From: Magnetovibrio sp.
GTDB taxonomy: Bacteria; Pseudomonadota; Alphaproteobacteria; Rhodospirillales; Magnetovibrionaceae
Length of the DNA: 7,099 nt
Direction: 5' to 3'
NCBI GenBank assembly: GCA_016763895.1
Contig: JAESSV010000170.1
Span: 1-7,099, forward strand
Position numbers and translations under genes: made by a program. The notes beneath the pieces are model-generated. The model was not told the origin of the DNA. It was given only the letters and a program-made list of their open reading frames with translations, and did no database searches. Below, one piece after another: positions 1 through 7,099 of this stretch; position 1 is the first letter of the stretch, and every line of letters starts with the position of its first letter.

Positions 1-685
1 CGTCCAGCAATTCTTCAGGTCATCTCAGAATATAGTGCTCAGAATGAAGATAACATTGAGTATGACGAAGCTTTGGTTCTTGAAGAACAATTCCATGTTG
101 CGTTTGGGGAAATCATTGCGGGCGTTGCGCATCACCTTTGGCCTTAGCCTTTCCCAAGACGAATGTGCGGCGTTAAGCGCGCCGTTTGTGTTGGATAAAC
201 TGTCCCTCACCAACCATGCTCAAACCATTTTTGACAACAACCAACGTCTGGCTTTGGCGTTGCAAGACGGTGTCAATCTTGAGCAGTCGTTTATGGACCA
301 AATAATTCACCCGTGTTTAGGCCCGGACAAAGACAAGGCGTGGGCAAAATCGCCATTTGTAAACATTCGCTATCGATCGAAAGATCACAGTGATCGGGCG
401 TTGTTGCGGGCTGTGCTTGAATACGAAGCCCAACAGCGCAAAATCAGTTTCGTGTCCGGCAGCAGTTTCGGTTTTCGCTCGCACCGCTTTGAAATGGGGT
501 TTGTGCGGGGCGTGAAGTTTGATACCTTGCGCATCGCCATGGGGTCACGGGCTGGCCCCTCTATGGACGCCATTATAAAATTGCTGACCGAATTGGCAGC
601 CTACAAAGATTTCAAAGCCCTCAAAAAAGCCTACCCCGTTATTGTCGCCTTGGTGCCCATTGATCGCTCCGCAGAAGAACATTAA
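1..685 (+). CDS. Partial PLP-dependent (aminotransferase-like) enzyme, C-terminal half, with a probable frame change near its 5' end
   Basis: The gene is cut by the left window edge and ends at TAA 683-685. From about position 95 onward, frame 2 reads like the C-terminal half of a fold-type I PLP enzyme. A GKSLRALRITFGL segment (from 107) resembles the Lys-containing loop and following strand of aminotransferases. Later segments are SFVSGSSFGFRSHR (about 448-489) and DTLRIAMGSRAG (about 520-555), where the Arg of LRIA would be expected to hold the substrate carboxylate. Upstream of about 85 this frame looks non-coding, with many Lys, Met and Phe. Frame 1 instead reads an acidic, protein-like stretch (EDNIEYDEALVLEE, about 46-87) that runs to a TAG at 148-150. 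The simplest reading is one gene with a one-base indel between about 85 and 150. The alternative is an upstream gene ending at 150 that overlaps a separate short gene starting at ATG 95. The substrate cannot be told. Family resemblance is moderate; the exact frame-change site is unknown. Confidence 0.5.
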   Translation, partial: VQQFFRSSQNIVLRMKITLSMTKLWFLKNNSMLRLGKSLRALRITFGLSLSQDECAALSAPFVLDKLSLTNHAQTIFDNNQRLALALQDGVNLEQSFMDQIIHPCLGPDKDKAWAKSPFVNIRYRSKDHSDRALLRAVLEYEAQQRKISFVSGSSFGFRSHRFEMGFVRGVKFDTLRIAMGSRAGPSMDAIIKLLTELAAYKDFKALKKAYPVIVALVPIDRSAEEH

Positions 686-2400
686 TCGCCCGATTTCAGG
701 GCTTTCAAACCATATAAAAAGTCCAGGGCTTCGCGCGGGGTCATTTCGTCGGGCAGTACGGCCATGACGGCGTCTTCGACTTCGGATGGTTGGCGGGGGC
801 CTGTGTTGGTTTGTCCCAAAGCGGGAGCATGGGAAAACAGCGGTAAATCATTCGCCAACTTGGTGACCGTCGACGATTGCTCATCGGCTTCCAATGATTT
901 TAAAATGGTTTCGGCGCGTTGCACCACCACGTCCGGAAGCCCGGCCAACTTACCCACGTGAATGCCATAAGATCGCTCAGCGGCGCCGATGCCGACTTCG
1001 TGCAAAAACACCACTTGTTCTTTCCATTCCTTGACCTTCATGGCGTGGCTGGTGAGACCCTTAAGCTTGGCATTCAAGGCATTGAGTTCATGGTAATGGG
1101 TGGCAAACAAAGCCCGACACGCGTTGATTTCGTGCAAATGTTCAACCACGGCCCACGCGATGGACAAGCCGTCATAGGTGGATGTTCCCCGGCCAATTTC
1201 GTCTAAAATCACCAACGCGCGCTGGCCCGCTTGATTTAAAATAGCTGCGGTTTCGACCATCTCAACCATGAACGTTGAACGCCCACGGGCCAAATCATCA
1301 GCGGCTCCGACACGGGAAAATAAACGATCGATGACGCCAATGCGGGCTTTGGCGGCGGGCACGAAACTGCCCATTTGTGCCAACACACATATCAATGCAT
1401 TTTGGCGCAAGAATGTTGATTTACCCGCCATGTTGGGGCCGGTTAGCAACCATAATCGCCCAAGGTCATCATTTTGCACACAGTCATTGGCGACGAACTT
1501 TTCACCTGCGTTGGCGTGAAGAGCGGCTTCGACGACCGGGTGACGGCCCCCGAAAATTTCGAAATCATAACTGTCGTCCACCACCGGGCGAACAAAGCGG
1601 TTTTCAAGAGCCAGTTGCGCCAGGCTGGACGCGACGTCCAATTCGGCCAAGGCCAAAGCGGTGCTGGCGATGGCGTCCCCATGGCTGACCACTTGGCTGA
1701 CGAGGGTGTCAAAAACGGAAAGTTCCAAGGCAATGGCGCCATCGGCGGCACGGGCAATTTTACTTTCAAGTTCGCTGAGTTCCACGGTGGAAAAGCGCAC
1801 CGCACCTTTCATGGTTTGACGGTGAATATAAGGGCTTTCTGGGGCCATTAAGACATCGCCATGGCGGCTGGGCACTTCGATGAAATATCCCAAAACGTTG
1901 TTGTGTTTGACTTTAAGAGACGAAATTTTCGTGTGCTCTTGATAGCCCGTTTGCAATCCCGCAATCAACCGCCGGCTTTCATCACGCAAGGATCGCAATT
2001 CATCCAAATCCGGGCGATAGCCAGCGCGGACAAATCCACCATCCCTGGCCAACAAGGGTAAGTCTTGGCCCAAAGCGGCGTCAAGCTCACGAACCAGTTC
2101 ACCGTGCGATCCCAGATTTTCAAGGCTTGTTTCAATGCCCCGGGAACGGTCCACGCCGTCGAACAAATTGCGGGCCTCGGCACTCATGTAAAGCCCCACC
2201 TGAACGGCGGCTAGATCTCTGGGTCCGCCGCGACCAAGGGTGAGCCGGGTGAGGGCGCGTTCCAAATCGGGGCATCTTGAAAACAAGGTGCGCAAATCAT
2301 CCTTGAGCCGAGCGTTTTCCACAAACATCTGAACATCACAAAAGCGCCGATCAATTTCGGCCACATCGGTTAAGGGGGCCGCCAAGCGCCCGGTCAACAA
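682..2400 (-). CDS. mutS: DNA mismatch repair protein MutS, C-terminal part (lever/clamp, ATPase and dimer domains), separated by a frameshift
   Basis: This is the larger part of MutS, the protein that finds base mismatches and small loops and recruits MutL using ATP. In this 572-residue frame, the lever and clamp region occupies roughly residues 1-265. It includes the core motif GYFIEV (171-176) and [15 protein letters not shown] (191-205). The ABC-type ATPase follows: Walker [10 protein letters not shown] (321-329), signature region STFMVEM (375-381), Walker B ILDEIGRG with Asp400 and Glu401, and the THYHEL histidine loop (434-439). The extreme C-terminus ([12 protein letters not shown]) matches the usual dimer/tetramer helix. 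All catalytic residues are present. The frame opens at a TTG at 2398-2400, but the homology begins earlier, at about 2436 ([13 protein letters not shown], before the TTG). The piece is therefore the continuation of the upstream fragment and not an independent gene. Its stop overlaps the convergent gene's stop at 682-685. MutS identity is certain; whether this piece is translated is doubtful. Confidence 0.9.
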   Translation of the reverse strand: MLTGRLAAPLTDVAEIDRRFCDVQMFVENARLKDDLRTLFSRCPDLERALTRLTLGRGGPRDLAAVQVGLYMSAEARNLFDGVDRSRGIETSLENLGSHGELVRELDAALGQDLPLLARDGGFVRAGYRPDLDELRSLRDESRRLIAGLQTGYQEHTKISSLKVKHNNVLGYFIEVPSRHGDVLMAPESPYIHRQTMKGAVRFSTVELSELESKIARAADGAIALELSVFDTLVSQVVSHGDAIASTALALAELDVASSLAQLALENRFVRPVVDDSYDFEIFGGRHPVVEAALHANAGEKFVANDCVQNDDLGRLWLLTGPNMAGKSTFLRQNALICVLAQMGSFVPAAKARIGVIDRLFSRVGAADDLARGRSTFMVEMVETAAILNQAGQRALVILDEIGRGTSTYDGLSIAWAVVEHLHEINACRALFATHYHELNALNAKLKGLTSHAMKVKEWKEQVVFLHEVGIGAAERSYGIHVGKLAGLPDVVVQRAETILKSLEADEQSSTVTKLANDLPLFSHAPALGQTNTGPRQPSEVEDAVMAVLPDEMTPREALDFLYGLKALKSGD

Positions 2401-3407
2401 GCGCGCCCCGGTTCCCGTGACGGTTTTGTCGACACACTTAACAACGATCCCTTGCGGGTGCCCGATAAGGTTTGGGACAGTTCCAGATTGCGCCGGGTGG
2501 CGGCGTCAATTTCCATCACGCCGCCACAGGCTATGTGTTCGGGGTGGCTGAGGCGCGGCAGTTTGCCTTTTTGCGTAAGTTCAATGTAATCAATCAAAGC
2601 CCCCGCCGCCGCCACTTCGGCCCGCCCAAATTCGCCAAAGGATTCTAATGTTTTGACGCCAAACATGGTTTCCAATCGTTTGGCCCCATTGGTGCTGTCG
2701 AAACGGGCCGCGGGCAGGGGGGTCAGCACACTTTGCCAATCGGCCAAAACAAATTTAAGACTTTCCCGCCCCAACACACTATCCGCCCCCAACAATTCGC
2801 CGGGGTTCAGCCGCGCCAGTTGCGTGTTTAAGTTTTCAGCACTTGAGCTTTGGGTGAAAAATTGCCCGGTTGAAACGTCAATCCAGGCCAAACCAAGCGT
2901 GCCTTCGGCTTCGGCGAGGGCCGCTAAAAAGTTATTGGAACGGGCGTCTAACAATGCGTCTTCGGTGATGGTGCCGGGCGTTACCACGCGCACCACTTCG
3001 CGGCGCACCACGGATTTCGGGCCGCGCTTTTTGGCCTCAGCCGGGTTTTCCATTTGTTCGCACACGGCGACGCGAAAACCTTTGCGGATGAGTTTGGATA
3101 AATACTGGTCGTGGCTGTGGCACGGCACACCGCACATGGGAATGTCTTCGCCGTTGTGCTTGCCCCGTTTGGTGAGGGTGATGTCAAGAGCGCGCGCCGC
3201 TTTCACCGCATCGTCAAAAAACAACTCATAAAAATCCCCCATGCGATAAAATAAAATACAATCGGGGTGTTGCTCCTTGATGGCCAAAAATTGCACCATC
3301 ATGGGCGTTACGCCATCGCCTTTGGCGGGCTTTGGCGGCGGTGTGGTCTTGGTCTGTGCGCGGTCAGCGTTTGCATCTAAATTCATAGAACGCACAATAA
3401 CCGTCAT
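2394..3407 (-). CDS. mutS: DNA mismatch repair protein MutS, N-terminal part (mismatch-binding and connector domains), ends early by frameshift
   Basis: This is the N-terminal third of MutS. The mismatch-binding domain carries the MGDFYELF motif, whose Phe-x-Glu stacks on and contacts the mismatched base. It is followed by the conserved stretches DIPMCGVP and [10 protein letters not shown] and by VVRVVTPGT before the connector domain. The core begins at [23 protein letters not shown], split here as [10 protein letters not shown] and [13 protein letters not shown]. After LLSV the frame runs into 13 residues foreign to the family ([12 protein letters not shown] and flank) and a TGA at 2394-2396. 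The ATG at 3405-3407 was chosen as start. An ATG at 3384-3386 (MNLDANAD) and a TTG at 3426-3428 are alternatives, and none has a convincing Shine-Dalgarno sequence. Adding one base near 2431-2438 would restore a protein of about 908 residues from this start, normal for alphaproteobacterial MutS. As written, the product would bind mismatches at most and would lack the ATPase. Confidence 0.88.
   Translation of the reverse strand: MTVIVRSMNLDANADRAQTKTTPPPKPAKGDGVTPMMVQFLAIKEQHPDCILFYRMGDFYELFFDDAVKAARALDITLTKRGKHNGEDIPMCGVPCHSHDQYLSKLIRKGFRVAVCEQMENPAEAKKRGPKSVVRREVVRVVTPGTITEDALLDARSNNFLAALAEAEGTLGLAWIDVSTGQFFTQSSSAENLNTQLARLNPGELLGADSVLGRESLKFVLADWQSVLTPLPAARFDSTNGAKRLETMFGVKTLESFGEFGRAEVAAAGALIDYIELTQKGKLPRLSHPEHIACGGVMEIDAATRRNLELSQTLSGTRKGSLLSVSTKPSREPGRAC
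2431..2438 (-). other. Site of the one-base frameshift inside mutS
   Basis: Read on the minus strand, the sequence is TTAAGTGTGTCGAC. The family pattern after RKGSLLS is normally a Val, then an Asp-x-Thr-x-T run such as [13 protein letters not shown]. That run is present, but one frame over. AGTGTGGTCGAC, with one more base, would give S-V-V-D and join both frames. The lesion therefore looks like loss of one base in a short GT alternation, not in a homopolymer. It could be a true mutation or a sequencing or assembly error; the window alone cannot tell. Confidence 0.8.
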
Positions 3408-3441
3408 TAGCAATTTGCGAAAGCCCAATTGCCTGTTACCA

Positions 3442-3453
3442 TTTATATATAAA
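3442..3453. promoter_or_regulatory. AT-rich palindrome in the mutS/3476 divergent intergenic region, possible bidirectional -10
   Basis: TTTATATATAAA is a perfect 12-base palindrome in an otherwise GC-moderate region, between the divergent starts of mutS (3407) and the 164-residue gene (3476). A -10-like TATA element is therefore readable on both strands. It would place transcription starts roughly 15-30 bases ahead of each start codon. No good -35 partner was found on either strand; the best on the plus strand, TTGCCT at 3429-3434, has poor spacing. The promoter role is inferred from position and composition only. Confidence 0.35.
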
Positions 3454-3463
3454 ATACAAAGAT

Positions 3464-3468
3464 GGGAG
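3464..3468 (+). promoter_or_regulatory. Ribosome binding site for the 164-residue gene
   Basis: GGGAG lies 7 bases before the ATG at 3476-3478, a normal Shine-Dalgarno spacing. It supports that ATG as the start. Confidence 0.65.
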
Positions 3469-3475
3469 AATCATC

Positions 3476-3970
3476 ATGACCGATGCCACACATACAACCC
3501 ATGAAGTCGTTGGCTTGTTTCAAGATCGTTTGGATTTTGAGGCGGCTGTACATCACTTGTTGAGCGAAGCTGGATTTGGCTCAACGGACCTTTCGGTTCT
3601 CGACAGTCATGAAAGTCTTGAGGCCGCAGGCAAACCCGGACAACCCTGGAAAGACGTCTTGACGGCCTTGGTGGGTGAAGTTAAATACGAAGGCCCATTG
3701 GTGGCTTCGGGCGCGATTCTTCTGGCCGGTGGACCGACCGCCGCCGTTTTGGCCAGCATCATTGGCGCCGCCACGGCGGGTGTGGTGGTCAAGGATATTT
3801 TAGACGAAGTCACCGCCAGCCCGCATACGGAAAACTTTGCCAATGCCTTGGTGGCGGGCGGCGTTATTTTGTGGGTTTTGTGTGAAACGGAATCTCAAGA
3901 ACATACAGCCAGCAAAATACTTGATACATTTAAAGCAACAAACGTTCATGTTCACGAACGAAAATTTTAA
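3476..3970 (+). CDS. Hypothetical 164-residue protein with a small alpha/beta repeat and a Gly/Ala-rich hydrophobic core
   Basis: I do not recognise a named gene. Residues 9-43 (EVVGLFQDRLDFEAAVHHLL and on to DLSVLD) have the beta-alpha-beta rhythm of small ferredoxin-like domains, as seen in stress proteins of the YflT/general stress 17M kind. Residues 121-161 appear to repeat it (GGVILWVLCETE, then helix ASKILDTFKA, then NVHVHE). Between them, residues 73-106 form a Gly/Ala-rich hydrophobic segment (GPLVASGAILLAGGPTAAV and on to ATAGVVV), long enough for one membrane pass or a glycine-zipper hairpin. There is no signal peptide and no catalytic motif. The ATG has a good ribosome binding site. 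maeB begins 28 bases after the stop with no terminator between, so the two are probably co-transcribed. The gene lies divergent to mutS. A stress-related or membrane-associated role is a guess from architecture; the coding call itself is firm. Confidence 0.8.
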   Translation: MTDATHTTHEVVGLFQDRLDFEAAVHHLLSEAGFGSTDLSVLDSHESLEAAGKPGQPWKDVLTALVGEVKYEGPLVASGAILLAGGPTAAVLASIIGAATAGVVVKDILDEVTASPHTENFANALVAGGVILWVLCETESQEHTASKILDTFKATNVHVHERKF

Positions 3971-3998
3971 TTCCTCCCCAGAAAGTAAATTGTAAATT

Positions 3999-6269
3999 AT
4001 GTCAGATACTGCAAAAGATAAACGATCCGCCCTCGATAAAGAAGCTTTGTTGATGCACGCTCAGGGGCGACCGGGAAAAGTTGAAATCCGGGCCACCAAA
4101 CCGCTCACCACGCAACATGATTTATCTTTGGCCTACTGTCCGGGCGTCGCGGCGCCGTGTTTGGAAATCGAACGCGATCCGCAATTGGCCTATGACTACA
4201 CGGCCAAGGGCAACATCGTCGCCGTGATTACAAATGGCACGGCGGTTTTGGGGTTGGGCAATTTGGGCGCACAAGCTTCAAAGCCCGTGATGGAAGGCAA
4301 GGCGGTTTTGTTCAAACGTTTTGCCGATATTGACGGCATTGATTTGGAAGTCGACACCACCGATGTCGAAGAATTCATCAATTCTGTGCGGTACTTAGGC
4401 CCCAGCTTTGGCGGTATTAATCTTGAAGACATTCGGGCGCCGGAATGTTTTATCATTGAGCAACGCTTGCGTGAATTGATGGATATTCCGGTTTTTCATG
4501 ATGATCAACACGGCACCGCCATCATCACGGCGGCGGGTTTGATCAATGCGTGTGAACTGACCGGGCGACGTATGGAAGACATTAAAATTGTCGTGAACGG
4601 CGCCGGAGCCGCGGCCATTGCCTGTATCGAGCTGACCCAATGTTTGGGCGTGCGGGCCGCCAATACCATCATGTGCGATTCCAAGGGGGTCATTTATCAA
4701 GGCCGCGAAGAAGGCATGAACCAGTGGAAAGCCGCCCACGCCAGCGCCACCAAAGCCCGCACCCTTGCGGACGCCCTGGTGGGCGCCGATGTCTTTTTAG
4801 GCCTTTCGGTGCAAGGGGCGTTAAGTTCGAAAATGGTGGAAACCATGGCGCCGAAACCGATTATTTTTGCCATGGCGAACCCGGACCCGGAAATTTTACC
4901 CGAAGACGCCAAAGCCGTTCGTCCCGATGCGATTATTGCCACGGGCCGTTCGGATTATCCCAATCAAATCAACAATGTGTTGGGCTTTCCCTATATTTTC
5001 AGGGGGGCTTTGGACGTGCGTGCAACGACCATTAACGAAGACATGAAAGCGGCGGCGCATGCGATTGCCGCACTTGCCCGCGAAGACGTTCCCGATGAAG
5101 TGGACATGGCCTATTCCGGCAAGCATCTTCAATATGGGTCGGAATACATCATTCCCGCCCCCTTTGATCCCCGCCTGATCACGCGGGTGCCGATTGCGGT
5201 GGCCAAGGCGGCGATGGATTCAGGCGTTGCTCAGCGCCCCATTATCGATATGGAAGCCTATAAAAATGAACTGACGGCGCGCTTGGACCCAACCGCGCCC
5301 TGTTTGCAAGCCATTTTCCAAGAAACCCAGGCCAATCCCAAACGGGTGGTGTTTGCCGAAGGCGAAGACGGAAAATCCATTCGCGCCGCTCAGGCTTTTT
5401 TCAACGCCGGTTATGGAACCCCGATTTTGGTTGGTCGAGAAAGCCTCATCACGGCCAAAATGAAAGAACTGGGTCTGCCCAATTTAGACGGTGTTGAAAT
5501 TATAAATGCGGCGATTTCAAAAAATACGGATCTGTATACGGACGTGTTGTACGAACGTCAGCAACGCCAAGGCTTGTTGTTTCGCGATTGCCAGCGTTTG
5601 GTCAATCAAAACCGCAACATTTTTGGCGCGTCCATGGTGGTGCAAGGCGATGCGGATGCGATGATCACCGGATTAACCCGCAATTATCATGTGGCGTTGC
5701 GCGACATTACCCGAGTGATCGATCCGGCGGATCATCAAAGTGTGGTGGGTATGACGCTTTTGGTGGTGCAAGGGCGCACGGTATTTTTGGCCGATACTTC
5801 GGTCAACGTGATGCCCGACGCGCGTCAATTGGCGGACACCGCGCAACAAGTGGCCCGCAAGGTGCGCGCTTTGGGTCAAGAACCCCGCGTTGCAATGTTG
5901 TCCTTTGCTAATTTTGGCAATCCCATGCCCAAACGGACCAAAGACGTGCGCGATGCCATTGAACTTTTGGACGATATGCAGGTGACGTTTGAATATGAAG
6001 GGGAAATGAATGCGGATGTCGCGCTTGATTTTGACCTACAGAAACGCATTTTCCCGTTTACAAGGCTAACGGGTCCGGCCAACATTTTGATTATGCCGGG
6101 CCTTAATCCCGCCAGTATTTCTTCGGGGCTTATGCAACAATTGGGCGGCGGCACGGTGATTGGCCCATTGCTTTTGGGGCTTTCTAAATCCGCGCAAATC
6201 GCACCGCTCGGCGCAACGGTTTCTGACCTTGTGAACCTGGCGGCGTTGGCGGCGCATGACACCATTTAA
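3999..6269 (+). CDS. maeB: Malic enzyme with C-terminal phosphotransacetylase-like domain (MaeB type)
   Basis: Cytoplasmic enzyme that oxidatively decarboxylates L-malate to pyruvate and CO2 while reducing NAD(P)+, feeding pyruvate and reducing power from the TCA cycle. The 756 residues match the usual length of the large bacterial fusion form. The malic domain comes first: LAYCPGVAAPC with the likely catalytic Tyr46, EGKAVLFK with Lys101, NLEDIRAPEC (141-150) and FHDDQHGTA (167-173 region) supplying metal ligands. The Rossmann fold follows, with NGAGAAAIA (200-208), and then AMANPDPE (291-298) and NNVLGFPYIFRGALD (325-339). From about 430 a phosphotransacetylase-like domain runs to the end (VFAEGEDGKSIRAA, then RVAMLSFANFG, then GPANILIMPGLNPA). 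In this family the domain is usually regulatory, sensing acetyl-CoA, and not a working transacetylase. NAD versus NADP preference (dme or tme in rhizobia) cannot be read here. The ATG at 3999 has only a weak, distant AGAAAG upstream, which fits coupling to the gene ending 28 bases earlier. The frame is intact throughout. Confidence 0.96.
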   Translation: MSDTAKDKRSALDKEALLMHAQGRPGKVEIRATKPLTTQHDLSLAYCPGVAAPCLEIERDPQLAYDYTAKGNIVAVITNGTAVLGLGNLGAQASKPVMEGKAVLFKRFADIDGIDLEVDTTDVEEFINSVRYLGPSFGGINLEDIRAPECFIIEQRLRELMDIPVFHDDQHGTAIITAAGLINACELTGRRMEDIKIVVNGAGAAAIACIELTQCLGVRAANTIMCDSKGVIYQGREEGMNQWKAAHASATKARTLADALVGADVFLGLSVQGALSSKMVETMAPKPIIFAMANPDPEILPEDAKAVRPDAIIATGRSDYPNQINNVLGFPYIFRGALDVRATTINEDMKAAAHAIAALAREDVPDEVDMAYSGKHLQYGSEYIIPAPFDPRLITRVPIAVAKAAMDSGVAQRPIIDMEAYKNELTARLDPTAPCLQAIFQETQANPKRVVFAEGEDGKSIRAAQAFFNAGYGTPILVGRESLITAKMKELGLPNLDGVEIINAAISKNTDLYTDVLYERQQRQGLLFRDCQRLVNQNRNIFGASMVVQGDADAMITGLTRNYHVALRDITRVIDPADHQSVVGMTLLVVQGRTVFLADTSVNVMPDARQLADTAQQVARKVRALGQEPRVAMLSFANFGNPMPKRTKDVRDAIELLDDMQVTFEYEGEMNADVALDFDLQKRIFPFTRLTGPANILIMPGLNPASISSGLMQQLGGGTVIGPLLLGLSKSAQIAPLGATVSDLVNLAALAAHDTI

Positions 6270-6308
6270 ATGCGTTGGGTTTTAGGGGGTTGGGTTTTGC
6301 GGATGTTT

Positions 6309-6332
6309 TTTGATTGCCGAGCGGCGATCGAG
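6309..6332. terminator. Hairpin downstream of maeB, weak terminator or leader structure
   Basis: GATTGCC (6312-6318), loop GAGC, GGCGATC (6323-6329) makes a 7-pair stem with one G-U pair, extendable to about 10 pairs using wobble pairs with the preceding Ts. It sits about 40 bases past the maeB stop. The T-run (6306-6311) lies before the stem and not after it, so it is not a canonical intrinsic terminator on the plus strand. It may be a degenerate terminator or chance structure. Confidence 0.25.
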
Positions 6333-6343
6333 TTGGCATAGTC

Positions 6344-6361
6344 TTGTTATAAAAGTGACAT
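6344..6361 (+). promoter_or_regulatory. Candidate PhoB box upstream of the phosphate transporter gene
   Basis: TTGTTATAAAAGTGACAT agrees with the 18-base Pho box pattern CTGTCATAWAWCTGTCAY at about 14 positions. It keeps the AT-rich centre and the approximate direct-repeat form. It lies 58 bases before the ATG of a PiT phosphate transporter gene, a known type of PhoB target. Mismatches fall in both half-sites (C to T in the first, CTGT to GTGA in the second), and such matches arise by chance in AT-rich DNA. No convincing -10 at the standard distance was seen. This is inference from pattern and context. Confidence 0.3.
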
Positions 6362-6405
6362 TTATAAGTCTAGACGTGTTTGCGTCGAAAACATGAGCTG
6401 TTTTT

Positions 6406-6410
6406 GAGGA
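6406..6410 (+). promoter_or_regulatory. Ribosome binding site for the PiT transporter gene
   Basis: GAGGA lies 9 bases before the ATG at 6420-6422. It decides this start over the later in-frame ATGs at 6492 and 6537. Confidence 0.65.
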
Positions 6411-6419
6411 AACGACCTG

Positions 6420-7099
6420 ATGAGCACTGAGCCAAAGCTTCACCCCCCCAAAGCCAAAACGACCCTTGATAAAGATTTGAAAAAAATTGCCATGGTCGAA
6501 GCAGCGGCCCAAGCCCAGGGTCAAGTGATTGCCCGCATGGGCTTGGCGCTGTTGTTTTTGGTGGCGGTGTGGATCGTGACATCCATGCAATCGGGGGCTG
6601 GATTCACACCGTTTGTGGTTGCGGCTGCGGTTATTGGCGGTTACATGGCCATGAATATTGGCGCCAACGATGTGGCGAACAATGTTGGCCCGGCGGTGGG
6701 GTCCAAAGCTTTAACGCTTGCCGGAGCAATTTTTATTGCCGCTATTTTTGAATCCGGGGGGGCTTTGTTGGCGGGTGGAGACGTGATTTCCACCATTAAA
6801 AAAGGCATCATTGACCCCGGCATGATGGCGGATTCTGGGACCTTTATGATGGTCATGCTGGCGGCTTTGCTGGCGGCGGCTTTGTGGTTGAATTTGGCGA
6901 CGTTCTTTGGTGCACCTGTGTCGACGACCCACTCGATTGTGGGCGGCGTTATGGGGGCCGGCATTGCGGCAACGGGTTTCGATGTGGTGAATTGGCCCAC
7001 CATGGGTAAAATTGCCGCAAGCTGGGTGATCTCCCCAGTGTTGGGTGGCCTGATTGCGGCGTTGTTTTTGTTTATAATCAAACGCAATGTTTTATTTCA
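6420..7099 (+). CDS. pit: Inorganic phosphate transporter, PiT family (3' end outside window)
   Basis: Inner-membrane, low-affinity phosphate carrier driven by the proton or cation gradient. The frame stays open to the window edge, giving the first 226 residues; PiT proteins run to about 400-540, so roughly half is missing. Residues 1-38 form a charged, cytoplasmic-looking N-terminal extension. Hydrophobic segments follow at about 39-56, 62-80, 98-118, 140-162 and 197-219. The PiT signature is clear: GANDVANNVGPAVGSKAL (81-98), and APVSTTHSIVGGVMGAG (165-181), the first of the two inverted-repeat halves characteristic of the family. It follows maeB on the same strand after 150 bases, which contain a hairpin and a candidate Pho box, so it is likely transcribed separately. 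C7 (6443-6449) and G7 (6756-6762) tracts lie in the coding sequence and are in frame here. Family call is firm; substrate could in principle include sulfate-like anions as in some relatives, but phosphate is much the likeliest. Confidence 0.93.
   Translation, partial: MSTEPKLHPPKAKTTLDKDLKKIAMVEAAAQAQGQVIARMGLALLFLVAVWIVTSMQSGAGFTPFVVAAAVIGGYMAMNIGANDVANNVGPAVGSKALTLAGAIFIAAIFESGGALLAGGDVISTIKKGIIDPGMMADSGTFMMVMLAALLAAALWLNLATFFGAPVSTTHSIVGGVMGAGIAATGFDVVNWPTMGKIAASWVISPVLGGLIAALFLFIIKRNVLF

Noticed and set aside
919..2061. Several plus-strand open frames of 65-125 codons opposite mutS
   Set aside because: They are shadows of the conserved mutS reading frame on the other strand. Their products are Pro/Arg/His-rich without recognisable motifs.
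2431..2438. Programmed ribosomal frameshifting in mutS
   Set aside because: There is no slippery heptamer and no obvious downstream structure, and mutS is not known to use recoding. A plain indel is simpler.
2653..3231. A 192-codon plus-strand open frame opposite the mutS N-terminal region
   Set aside because: The length is tempting, but the minus strand carries clear MutS motifs here. The plus-strand product is a low-complexity Ser/Arg-rich shadow.
3407..3442. An 11-codon minus-strand mini-ORF (ATG at 3442) whose TAA overlaps the mutS ATG as TAATG
   Set aside because: No ribosome binding site is visible, and if the TATA palindrome is the -10 the mini-ORF start would lie outside the transcript. 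It is probably chance.
3971..3998. Promoter or terminator in the 28-base gap before maeB
   Set aside because: There is no inverted repeat and no -35/-10 pair; the gap is too short and fits an operon junction.
6641..7087. A 148-codon minus-strand open frame near the right edge
   Set aside because: It lies opposite the clear PiT signature motifs and is an antisense shadow.

Overview
This 7.1 kb window looks like an ordinary chromosomal segment of an alphaproteobacterium. The evidence is mutS lying divergent to a malic enzyme-phosphotransacetylase fusion gene, moderate GC content and housekeeping genes at normal spacing. The proteins have a Rhodospirillales-like feel, but that is an impression and not a placement. 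I see no mobile element, CRISPR array, tRNA or rRNA gene, and no stretch over 300 bases without a gene.

Layout. Positions 1-685 (+) hold the 3' half of a gene whose product resembles the C-terminal half of a fold-type I PLP-dependent enzyme. Its reading frame appears to change between about 85 and 150. Its stop overlaps the stop of the convergent mutS gene, which fills 682-3407 (-). All parts of a DNA mismatch repair MutS are present, but they lie in two reading frames joined at a one-base lesion near 2431-2438. As given, the gene yields a mismatch-binding N-terminal piece and an ATPase C-terminal piece, not one protein. A 68-base AT-rich divergent intergenic region with a perfect 12-base palindrome separates mutS from a 164-residue protein of unknown function (3476-3970, +). 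The malic enzyme gene maeB (3999-6269, +) follows 28 bases later. A 150-base intergenic region comes next, with a hairpin and a candidate PhoB-type box. Then comes the start of a PiT-family phosphate transporter gene (6420 to the window end, +), truncated by the edge.

How the genes relate. MaeB links the TCA cycle to pyruvate and NAD(P)H, and its short spacing to the 164-residue gene suggests shared transcription. The PiT transporter probably has its own promoter. The mutS and PLP-like genes share only a convergent boundary.

No new multi-gene system is visible. The points most worth a second look are the mutS lesion, a possible second frame change at the left edge, and the possible Pho box before the phosphate transporter gene.
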